Source: Clostridiales bacterium UBA3678
GTDB taxonomy: Bacteria > Bacillota > Clostridia > TANB77 > CAG-508
Direction: 5' to 3'
DNA: 13,547 bases
Assembly (NCBI GenBank): GCA_002372935.1
Contig: DFJF01000004.1
Location: forward strand, 49,610-63,156
In this document: piece by piece, positions 7,320 through 13,547 of the stretch
Numbering within the stretch: the stretch's first letter is position 1
Layout of the letters: each line of letters opens with the position of its first letter
The notes under the pieces: model-generated
Told to the model about the DNA's origin: nothing
Database searches by the model: none
Seen by the model: only the letters and a program-made list of their open reading frames with translations
Made by a program: the position numbers and the translations under genes

Positions 7320-7949
7320 CTATTTGCTTTTATCTTTAACTTCTTGATTTTTATTAATTCTTTGTTTCTTATAATCTAATAAATATCCTATTATAGTTAA
7401 AATTTGCATTATATTTGTCCAAACAGTTGCAGTATCTATTATTTCTCTTGGCACATGAACTATAAAGTCTAAATAGCATAAAGCAATTGATGAGTCAAGT
7501 ACAACTGTTTTTGCTTTTCCTGTCAATGATGATTTTACATCATATCCTTTTATTTTATAGGCAGAATTTATGGTAGAAATAATCAATTCAAAAATAAGAA
7601 TTGTAATTATCCACCCTGTATATTTAAAAGCAAGTGGGAAAGCAAGTGTTAAAATAAATAATTTATCACATATTGCATCTAATACTGCACCAAATTCACT
7701 TTGAGCATCAAAATGTCGTGCATACCATCCATCAAATGTATCAGTCAATGCACAGATAGTAATTAGTACAAAAGCTAAATATATATTTTTTGATAATACT
7801 GCTGGAATTATAGTAACTGGAGCTAAAAAACCTCTGATTAATGTTAAAACATTTGGTATCTGTTTTCTTCTTTTCTCTTTATCATTACTTTTTAAATCTG
7901 TTATTACTTTTTCTATATTTTCATTAAAATACTTTAAGAATTCTTGCAT
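7320..7949 (-). CDS. CDP-alcohol phosphatidyltransferase, probably PgsA-like
   Basis: An integral membrane enzyme of phospholipid synthesis. The family motif D-x2-D-G-x2-A-R-x8-G-x3-D-x3-D is complete, with D70, D73, G74, A77, R78, G87, D91 and D95. It is preceded by NVLTLIRGFLAPV (33-45), typical of phosphatidylglycerophosphate synthases. Several hydrophobic segments follow (about 45-68, 97-128, 150-165 and 177-191). The 209-aa protein carries a charged N-terminal extension of about 30 residues and a Lys-rich tail. CDP-diacylglycerol plus glycerol 3-phosphate is the likely substrate pair, but the motif does not fix the acceptor alcohol, so the gene symbol is left empty. AGGAGG lies 10 nt before the ATG. 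It is the last gene before a strong terminator and 36 nt after sufU. Confidence 0.9.
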   Translation of the reverse strand: MQEFLKYFNENIEKVITDLKSNDKEKRRKQIPNVLTLIRGFLAPVTIIPAVLSKNIYLAFVLITICALTDTFDGWYARHFDAQSEFGAVLDAICDKLFILTLAFPLAFKYTGWIITILIFELIISTINSAYKIKGYDVKSSLTGKAKTVVLDSSIALCYLDFIVHVPREIIDTATVWTNIMQILTIIGYLLDYKKQRINKNQEVKDKSK

Positions 7950-7985
7950 TAAAAAATTTCCTCCTATTTAGTTGCATAATTCTTA

Positions 7986-8432
7986 TTAACTATTTTTACT
8001 TTCTTCTTTATCTAACATATCGTCAATTGTATGCCATGCAAGTAATGCACATTTTACTCTAGCTGGCATATTGGAAACATTTTTAAATGCAATTGCATCT
8101 TCTAATTTTTTTAAGTCATCTTCATTTTTTGTTTCTCTTTTTATCATTTCTATAAATATTTTTATTATGTCTTTTGCCTGGTCTATTGTTTTTCCTTTTA
8201 AAGTATCTATCATAATTGATGTTGAAGCTTGTGATATGGCACAACCGTGTCCGGTAAATGCCATATCTTCTATTATATTGTCTTTTAATTTTATTTCTAA
8301 ATTTATTTCATCTCCACAATTTGGATTGTGTCCCATTTCAGAACATGTTGGATTTTTTATTTTTTTCTTATTATATGAATTCAAACTGTGTTCCATTATT
8401 AAATCATTATAAACATCTGCTAAATTTTCCAA
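7986..8432 (-). CDS. sufU: SufU-type zinc/iron-sulfur assembly protein (IscU/NifU-N family)
   Basis: A small cytoplasmic protein of the IscU/SufU family, which accepts sulfur from a cysteine desulfurase for Fe-S cluster assembly. The zinc ligands known for Bacillus SufU correspond here to C39, D41, C64 and C128, in NPNCGDE, GHGCAIS and ARVKCAL contexts. The 148-aa length and the insertion between C64 and C128 fit SufU rather than IscU. I take the TTG at 8430-8432 as start. The family's N-terminal helix (here VYNDLIMEH) begins just after it, the next ATG is inside that helix, and no ATG lies between the TTG and the upstream in-frame stop. The ribosome binding site (GAAAGAAG) is weak. It lies 33 nt after the surface-protein gene. 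No sufS, sufB, sufC or sufD is adjacent, unlike the usual arrangement. Confidence 0.9.
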   Translation of the reverse strand: MENLADVYNDLIMEHSLNSYNKKKIKNPTCSEMGHNPNCGDEINLEIKLKDNIIEDMAFTGHGCAISQASTSIMIDTLKGKTIDQAKDIIKIFIEMIKRETKNEDDLKKLEDAIAFKNVSNMPARVKCALLAWHTIDDMLDKEESKNS

Positions 8433-8465
8433 TTTATATTCTTCTTTCTTTTTAATAATTATTTA

Positions 8466-10565
8466 CTATATTGTCTTTTTATATTTTTTATATTCAACAA
8501 TTCCAAAAATTGATACAATTATAATTAATACTAAAAATATACATTTTATACCACCAGTATATGGTAATGATACTGTCTTACTTGATGAAGAAGATGATGA
8601 GTCACCTGCTGAAATGGTTTGAACTTTAGTTTTTCCTGTTCCATCATTTCTTGTTGAAAATGATGAGCCACCATTATTTTTGCTACCATTGCCTGTGTTG
8701 CTACTATTGCTTGCGTTGCTATCATTGTTTGTGTTGTTATCATCTTCTGTATTATTTTTCTCTTCTTCTCCAGTACCTATTTCTGTTACTGTTATATTAG
8801 ATACAGAAGCATTTCCTTTGCTATCTTCAGCATAAATTGTATATGTACCATTTGACTTTGCATCCACATAGGCGATAGCTGAGTTCTCATCTGTTGTTTG
8901 ATCTAATGTTGTCCCATTATTACTAAAATAGCCTATGTCTTGTTCATTTGGAGCTATTTTTATAACTTTAATACTTGAACTTTCATCTGTTGCAGTTATT
9001 TTTATTCTTATTGTAGAATTATCGATTTTTTCCTTTGCAGTTGTAATTGTTGGTCCAGTTGTATCTTCTTCTTCAGCAATCTTATTAACTGTTATTTTTT
9101 CAGTAGTTTCGTTACCTTTGCTGTCTTTGGCATAAACTGTATATGTTCCTACATCTGAAATATTAAAACTTGTTGACATTTCTTTTTGTGAATCTGGAAC
9201 AAGTAATTCAGTTCCATTATTTTCAAAATATGATATGTCTCGTTCTCCTAATGCATATTTTACCTCACTCAAATTACTAATTTCATCTTTAACATCTACA
9301 TTGATTTTTGTTAAATTATCTGGGTCTTGAGTTAATGTTATTGTAGGTGGAGTAGTATCACTATTTGATGAGTTTGCAGATATTAAGAAACTAATCGTCT
9401 CATTTTTTGATTGATCACTTTCAGCATATACATATGCATATTCATCAACATCTGTTACTTTACTAATATTAACACTAACAGATTTTGCTGGTGTTATTTC
9501 AATATCATTCCAATTCAAATTACCCGCGCTTTCGCTTTTAGAATATGCTACTCTTAATTTTGTTATTTCACCCTTACTACTTGTAGCAGTTACTTTCTTA
9601 ACTAATTCAGATTCAGATATAGAAAATATAATATCATCTTCATCTTTAATTATAATTTGTGAAATAGAAGTAAATCCAAGCTCATCTTCAACATAGATAT
9701 TATATGTTCCACCTTCATTTACTTCATAGTCTTGTGTTACAGTTTTACCAGAAGTAATTGGTATCTCTGTTCCTTTTGTTGCAAAATCTTCTTTTGTACT
9801 TGCATCACTAGCTAATGCAATTTTCATTTTATTAATATTTACTATAGCATCTGTTGCAGTAATTGTTATTTCTTTTTGTGTAACTGTATAAGATACTTCT
9901 ATTTGATTTGTACCCTCTGGTAATAACACAATTTTTTCTATTTTATATGAAGAACCATATTCATTTTCTGCATATACATCATATATACCATTTTCTGGTG
10001 CATTATATGTTAATGTTTTTTCTAAAACTGGTGTATCTAGAAGCTCTTTTCCTTCACTTGAAAAATTCACTTCTTCATTAAGACTATTTCTCTTTCCAAC
10101 TTTAACTTTAGTTATTTTAGCTTCTACTCCTTTTACCTTTATAAGTAAATTTAATCCATTATTTGAAACAGAAACTTGAGGTGTTTCTTTTGGTGCTATT
10201 GTTGTTTGAGAAGTTTTTATATTGCCATTTTGATCTTTTACATAAAATGTATAATTTCCATATTCTAAATTTAAATCTGCAGAATATTCCGTTTGGCCAA
10301 TAAAATCTTTAACAGATGTCACTTCACCTGAAGTTGATGCTGTTTTAAAATAGCTACTTTCAACATGCTTTTTTACATATTTAAATTCAGCAATAGGTGA
10401 TTCACTTTTAACCTTAATTGTGACTTTGTGTAAATCTGTTTTATCTTGAGTAATCCCAATTGTAATTGATGATTCCGCTCTTGATACTACTGGTAACATA
10501 ACTTGCATTATATTTGTTAAAATAATTGTTAAAATAATTGTTAAACTTATAATTCTTTTTTCCAT
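8466..10565 (-). CDS. LPYTG sortase-anchored surface protein with six Ig-like repeats
   Basis: A 699-aa predicted cell-wall-anchored protein of unknown function. An N-terminal signal peptide (1-30, MEKR then a hydrophobic core, likely cut after SRA) is followed by six divergent repeats of about 90-100 residues (31-127, 128-218, 219-310, 311-403, 404-501, 502-602). Each ends in a version of GTYTVYAEDSKGN plus a beta strand, which suggests Ig-like or bacterial-Ig modules. A Ser/Asn/Gly-rich linker (603-666) leads to LPYTG (667-671), a membrane helix and a KKYKK tail, the standard sortase signal. I start it at the ATG at 10565, which has GGAG 9 nt upstream and leaves 2 nt after the enolase stop. 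The in-frame ATG at 10580 has AGGAG only 1 nt away. It was probably coupled to enolase translation. No sortase is in the window. Ligand and role cannot be read from the sequence. Confidence 0.88.
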   Translation of the reverse strand: MEKRIISLTIILTIILTNIMQVMLPVVSRAESSITIGITQDKTDLHKVTIKVKSESPIAEFKYVKKHVESSYFKTASTSGEVTSVKDFIGQTEYSADLNLEYGNYTFYVKDQNGNIKTSQTTIAPKETPQVSVSNNGLNLLIKVKGVEAKITKVKVGKRNSLNEEVNFSSEGKELLDTPVLEKTLTYNAPENGIYDVYAENEYGSSYKIEKIVLLPEGTNQIEVSYTVTQKEITITATDAIVNINKMKIALASDASTKEDFATKGTEIPITSGKTVTQDYEVNEGGTYNIYVEDELGFTSISQIIIKDEDDIIFSISESELVKKVTATSSKGEITKLRVAYSKSESAGNLNWNDIEITPAKSVSVNISKVTDVDEYAYVYAESDQSKNETISFLISANSSNSDTTPPTITLTQDPDNLTKINVDVKDEISNLSEVKYALGERDISYFENNGTELLVPDSQKEMSTSFNISDVGTYTVYAKDSKGNETTEKITVNKIAEEEDTTGPTITTAKEKIDNSTIRIKITATDESSSIKVIKIAPNEQDIGYFSNNGTTLDQTTDENSAIAYVDAKSNGTYTIYAEDSKGNASVSNITVTEIGTGEEEKNNTEDDNNTNNDSNASNSSNTGNGSKNNGGSSFSTRNDGTGKTKVQTISAGDSSSSSSSKTVSLPYTGGIKCIFLVLIIIVSIFGIVEYKKYKKTI

Positions 10566-10567
10566 TT

Positions 10568-11869
10568 TTACAGTCTCCATTCTCCTGCAAATATAGCTGA
10601 TTTTGATAAATCATATTCTATATTTAATAATCTATTATATTTTGCAACTCTATCTGTTCTACATGGTGCACCAGTTTTAATTTGTCCAGCATTTGTTGCA
10701 ACAGCTATATCTGCTATCGTTGTGTCTTCTGTTTCTCCACTTCTATGTGAGATAACTGCCGTATATCCATGTCTCTTTGCACATTCTATAGCATCTAAAG
10801 TTTCTGTTAAAGTTCCAATTTGATTTAATTTTATTAATATACTATTTGCTACTTTCATGTCAATACCTTTTTGTAATCTTTTGATATTAGTTACAAATAA
10901 ATCATCTCCAACTAACTGTATTTTATTTCCTATTCTATCTGTTAGTTCTTTCCAACCTTCCCAGTCTTCTTCTGCCAAGCCGTCTTCTATTGAAACTATT
11001 GGATATTTATTGCATAGTTCTTCCATATAGTCAATCATTTCATTTGTAGATTTTGTAACTCCTGTTTTCCAAAAATGATATTCTCCATATTTTCCAATTT
11101 TCTTTGCCTCATTGTACATTTCAGTTGCAGCAAGATCTAAAGCTAAAGCCACATCTTTTCCAGCACTATACCCTGCTCTTCCTATTGCTTCCATTATTAA
11201 TGATAATGCTTCATCTTCATCTTTAACATTTGGTGCAAATCCACCTTCATCTCCAACTGCAGTAGATAATTTTTTTTCTTTTAAAATTATTTTTAATGTA
11301 TGATATATTTCTACTGACATTTGTATACATTCTTTGAAGTTTTTTGCACCTAATGGCATTATCATAAATTCTTGTATGCTTAATGTACTATCTGCATGTT
11401 TTCCACCATTCATAATATTCATCATAGGTGTAGGTAAAATCTTTGCATTTACTCCACCTACATATTGGTATAATTCCATATCTAAAGACTGTGCAGCTGC
11501 TTTACAAACAGCAAGTGAAACTCCTAGAGTAGCATTTGCACCAAGTTTTGCTTTATTTTTTGTTCCATCTATTTCTATTAATTTTCTATCTAATTCTATC
11601 TGGTCATAAGCATTCATTCCTATAATGTTTTCTCTTATAATTGTATTTACATTATTTACTGCCTTTGAAACACCTTTTCCTAAATATCTTTGACTATCAT
11701 TGTCTCTTAATTCTACAGCTTCAAAACTTCCTGTTGATGCCCCAGATGGAACCATGGCTTTTCCATAAGATCCATCTTCTAATAAAATTTCAACTTGAAC
11801 AGTTGGATTTCCTCTTGAATCTAAAATTTCTAATGCCTTTACATCTTCAATCTTTAAAAAACTCTTCAT
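10568..11869 (-). CDS. eno: Enolase (phosphopyruvate hydratase)
   Basis: Enolase converts 2-phosphoglycerate to phosphoenolpyruvate in the cytoplasm. The 433-aa protein is full length and has the family landmarks: SGASTGSFEAVELRD near the N-terminus, GGKHADSTLSIQEFMIMP, the acid residue in VGDEGGFAP, the Mg ligands in ALDLAATEMY, SIEDGLAEEDWEGW and LVGDDLFVTN, and the C-terminal signature LIKLNQIGTLTETL with SHRSGETEDT and the catalytic lysine region QIKTGAP. GAGGAA lies 6 nt before the ATG. It follows gpmI with one intervening gene, and the product of gpmI is its substrate. A 13-bp inverted repeat lies in its leader. I found no clear promoter in the 136 bp upstream, so it may be read from further right. 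Confidence 0.98.
   Translation of the reverse strand: MKSFLKIEDVKALEILDSRGNPTVQVEILLEDGSYGKAMVPSGASTGSFEAVELRDNDSQRYLGKGVSKAVNNVNTIIRENIIGMNAYDQIELDRKLIEIDGTKNKAKLGANATLGVSLAVCKAAAQSLDMELYQYVGGVNAKILPTPMMNIMNGGKHADSTLSIQEFMIMPLGAKNFKECIQMSVEIYHTLKIILKEKKLSTAVGDEGGFAPNVKDEDEALSLIMEAIGRAGYSAGKDVALALDLAATEMYNEAKKIGKYGEYHFWKTGVTKSTNEMIDYMEELCNKYPIVSIEDGLAEEDWEGWKELTDRIGNKIQLVGDDLFVTNIKRLQKGIDMKVANSILIKLNQIGTLTETLDAIECAKRHGYTAVISHRSGETEDTTIADIAVATNAGQIKTGAPCRTDRVAKYNRLLNIEYDLSKSAIFAGEWRL
10575..10578 (-). promoter_or_regulatory. Ribosome binding site inside the end of eno that sets the surface-protein start
   Basis: GGAG lies 9 nt before the ATG at 10563-10565. The stronger AGGAG at 10582-10586 is 1 nt from the ATG at 10580 and 16 nt from the ATG at 10565, a poor distance for both. 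The start choice therefore rests on this site and on the signal-peptide layout. Confidence 0.6.
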
Positions 11870-11885
11870 TAAAAATTCCTCATAT

Positions 11886-11930
11886 AATATGTTTATAAGA
11901 TATATTTAAAATTAATTTTATAAACATATT
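11886..11930 (-). repeat. 13-bp perfect inverted repeat in the enolase leader
   Basis: AATATGTTTATAA (11886-11898) and its exact reverse complement (11918-11930) are separated by 19 nt. The repeat lies 17 bp before the enolase ATG. The loop itself contains a smaller palindrome (AAAATTAATTTT). It is almost pure A/T and has no T-tract after it. It could be a weak RNA hairpin or an operator, and chance is possible at this base composition. The rest of the 136-bp gap (11870-12005) shows a GAGGAA ribosome binding site and nothing else I can name. Confidence 0.5.
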
Positions 11931-12005
11931 CTTTCTTCTTTAATTTGAATAATCTTTCTATAAAGAATAGTCCTTATTTTAAGATTATAAATCCTTTTAG
12001 TATTA

Positions 12006-12779
12006 TTACCCAAAAATTTGATTTCTAGAATGATTTTCTTTAATTTCACTATTTTTTTTTTCGTTTTTATTGGATTTTTCATTTTTGTATTTAAAATCTT
12101 TGTTCATGTTAGTTGTATTATTACTATGTATAATGTTCTTTGTTTTACCAATTATTTTTTCAATATCATCTTTTTCATACAAAATAAATTTTCTAGATTC
12201 ATCATTTTCTTTGTCAAATGTAACACTGTTATTATCAGTTTTTAGATATATTCCTGTTTCATATAATTCTCTTTTATTTGGCTTTTCATTAGAAAAATAT
12301 TCATCCAAAATTTTTCTTTCTTCTTTATTTTCTCCACCAAGATTTAGATATTTATATTTCCATATTATATTTCTTATTTCTACTTCTTTGCTTGTTATAG
12401 GTAATTCATTATAATAATATTCAACTCTAAATTTAAAATTTGAAATAGAAATTGTTAAATTAGTCCATAATTCTTGCTCTGTATCTACAAAATCTTGTTT
12501 CAAACTTTTTATACATTTGTATAATTCTTCTACAATTTGTAAATACTGTTCTTCATTTATATTAAATCTTTTAGGAACTTCATATACATTTATTGGTTTC
12601 TTTTTTAATATTCCTTTTGGTAAATAATAAAAGAATAATTCTCCAGAAATCTTGCTTCTCTTTTGCTCAGAAACAGAAGCATAAAGATATATTGATTCCC
12701 ATTTTTCTGGAATTAGTATAAATAAAAAATTTTGAATTTTTTCATATTTTTCTTTCATATTTTTTGTTGTTCTTAGCAT
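12006..12779 (-). CDS. YezG/DUF600-like immunity-type protein with a charged C-terminal tail
   Basis: A 257-aa predicted cytoplasmic protein. Residues about 8-150 resemble the YezG family (DUF600), whose Bacillus member is the antitoxin partner of the LXG toxin YeeF. The supporting pattern is IPEKWESIYLYA, then GELFFYY, a PKRFNINEEQY segment, a helix with ELYKCIKSL, a WTNLTISI strand, a FRVEYYY strand and finally an IIWKYKYL block. I make this family call from memory of family patterns, not from an alignment. The region after about 165 is extra relative to typical members (about 150-165 aa) and ends in a Lys/Asn/Glu-rich, probably disordered tail. No toxin gene is adjacent. The ATG lies 4 nt after the gpmI stop, with AAAAGGAA overlapping the last gpmI codons, so it is probably translated with gpmI. 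Confidence 0.68.
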   Translation of the reverse strand: MLRTTKNMKEKYEKIQNFLFILIPEKWESIYLYASVSEQKRSKISGELFFYYLPKGILKKKPINVYEVPKRFNINEEQYLQIVEELYKCIKSLKQDFVDTEQELWTNLTISISNFKFRVEYYYNELPITSKEVEIRNIIWKYKYLNLGGENKEERKILDEYFSNEKPNKRELYETGIYLKTDNNSVTFDKENDESRKFILYEKDDIEKIIGKTKNIIHSNNTTNMNKDFKYKNEKSNKNEKKNSEIKENHSRNQIFG

Positions 12780-12783
12780 ATTT

Positions 12784-13547
12784 TTATTCCTTTTCTAATA
12801 AACTTTGTCCTGTCATTTCTACTGGCTTTTCAATGTTCATTAAGTCTAATATTGTTGGAGCTAAATCTGCTAATTTTCCATCACCTTTTAATTTTATATT
12901 TTCTAAGTCTGTTATAAGAATTAGTGGTACATCATTTGTAGTATGTGCTGTATGGGGTTCTCCAGTATCATAATCTATCATTTGTTCTGCGTTTCCATGA
13001 TCTGCTGTTATTATTAAATTTCCATGTTGTTCATTAATAGCTTTTACAACTCTTCCTACACATTTGTCTATTGCCTCTATAGCTTTTATTGTGGCATCTA
13101 AATTGCCTGTATGTCCTACCATATCTGGATTTGCATAATTTAAAATAATACAATCATATTTTTTACTTTCTATGGCTTCAACAACTTTATCTGTGACTAT
13201 ATAAGCACTCATTTCTGGTTGTAAATCATATGTTTCAACTTTTGGAGATGGTACTAATATTCTATCTTCTCCAGGATATTGTTTTTCTTCTCCTCCATTA
13301 AAGAAAAATGTAACATGTGCATATTTTTCTGTTTCTGCTATTCTAAGTTGAGTAAGATTTCTATTACTTAGGACTTCTCCTAAAGTATTTTTTATTGGTT
13401 CTTTTTTAAATGCTATATGAACATTTGGCATTGTTTCGTCATAAGATGTAAAGCATACAAAATAGGTATCTATCTTCTTTGTTTCGAATTCGTTAAACTC
13501 TTTGTCAACAATTGCCCTTGTTATTTCTCTTGCTCTATCTGGTCTAA
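12784..13547 (-). CDS. gpmI: 2,3-bisphosphoglycerate-independent phosphoglycerate mutase, C-terminal part (cut by window edge)
   Basis: A cofactor-independent, metal-dependent mutase that interconverts 3- and 2-phosphoglycerate. The reading frame runs open to the right edge, and about 253 of the roughly 510 residues expected are visible. The upstream part contains RPDRAREITRA, a conserved GpmI segment, so the internal ATG at 13431 is not the start. The visible metal-site motifs are NYANPDMVGHTGN, ITADHGNAEQM and EPHTAHTTNDVP, all diagnostic for this alkaline-phosphatase-superfamily enzyme. The gene ends 4 nt before the YezG-like gene, which is followed by enolase, the next glycolytic enzyme. 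The clostridial order gap-pgk-tpiA-gpmI-eno is common, so upstream glycolytic genes may lie beyond the window. Confidence 0.96.
   Translation of the reverse strand, partial: RPDRAREITRAIVDKEFNEFETKKIDTYFVCFTSYDETMPNVHIAFKKEPIKNTLGEVLSNRNLTQLRIAETEKYAHVTFFFNGGEEKQYPGEDRILVPSPKVETYDLQPEMSAYIVTDKVVEAIESKKYDCIILNYANPDMVGHTGNLDATIKAIEAIDKCVGRVVKAINEQHGNLIITADHGNAEQMIDYDTGEPHTAHTTNDVPLILITDLENIKLKGDGKLADLAPTILDLMNIEKPVEMTGQSLLEKE

Noticed and set aside
10578..10580. ATG at 10580 as the start of the surface protein
   Set aside because: Its only nearby ribosome binding site is 1 nt away. The ATG at 10565 has better spacing and gives a standard signal peptide.
11870..12005. Riboswitch, terminator or promoter in the gap before enolase
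   Set aside because: No conserved riboswitch core, no GC-containing stem with T-tract and no -35/-10 pair with good spacing could be found.
12018..12414. Two overlapping plus-strand open frames with membrane-like composition
   Set aside because: They are the complement of the Lys/Asn-rich tail of the YezG-like gene and overlap each other in different frames, which fits coincidental open frames.
13429..13431. ATG at 13431 as the start of phosphoglycerate mutase
   Set aside because: The frame continues upstream to the window edge with a conserved GpmI segment (RPDRAREITRA), so this methionine is internal.

Overview
The window is AT-rich and every convincing gene lies on the minus strand, so the genes read from right to left. 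The gene set (electron-bifurcating type [FeFe] hydrogenase, SufU-type zinc/Fe-S protein, a sortase-anchored surface protein, a YezG-family immunity-like protein, strong AGGAGG-type ribosome binding sites) points to a low-GC, strictly anaerobic Gram-positive bacterium of the Clostridia. I cannot name a species from the sequence alone.

Two hairpin terminators and two strong sigma-A-type promoters split the window into three transcription units. Unit 1 (13547 to about 7236) begins outside the window. It carries the C-terminal half of gpmI (phosphoglycerate mutase), a YezG/DUF600-like gene, enolase, an LPYTG-anchored surface protein with six Ig-like repeats, a SufU homologue and a CDP-alcohol phosphatidyltransferase, and ends at a 13-bp hairpin. 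Whether one transcript covers all of it is inferred from the tight spacing (4, 136, 2, 33 and 36 nt gaps). Unit 2 (about 7169 to 4429) starts at a perfect TTGACA-17-TATAAT promoter. It encodes an unrecognised protein with a CMP-kinase-like P-loop domain fused to a ParB/SerK-like domain, then RadA, and ends at a perfect 12-bp hairpin. Unit 3 (about 4347 to the left edge) starts at a TTGCAA-17-TAATAT promoter and encodes hydC, hydB and hydA, a trimeric NAD(P)-linked [FeFe] hydrogenase.

The functional themes are lower glycolysis (gpmI, eno), redox disposal of fermentation electrons as H2 (hydCBA), genome maintenance (radA), and envelope functions (surface protein, phospholipid synthase). The least explained parts are the kinase-ParB fusion protein, the YezG-like gene without a visible toxin between two glycolytic genes, the six-repeat surface protein two bases behind enolase, and short repeats that flank hydA on both sides (four 31-bp tandem units at 1866-1989 and a related 21-bp repeat/inverted repeat at 10-72). 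No gene-free stretch exceeds 300 bases, and I saw no tRNA, rRNA, CRISPR array, insertion sequence or recognisable riboswitch.
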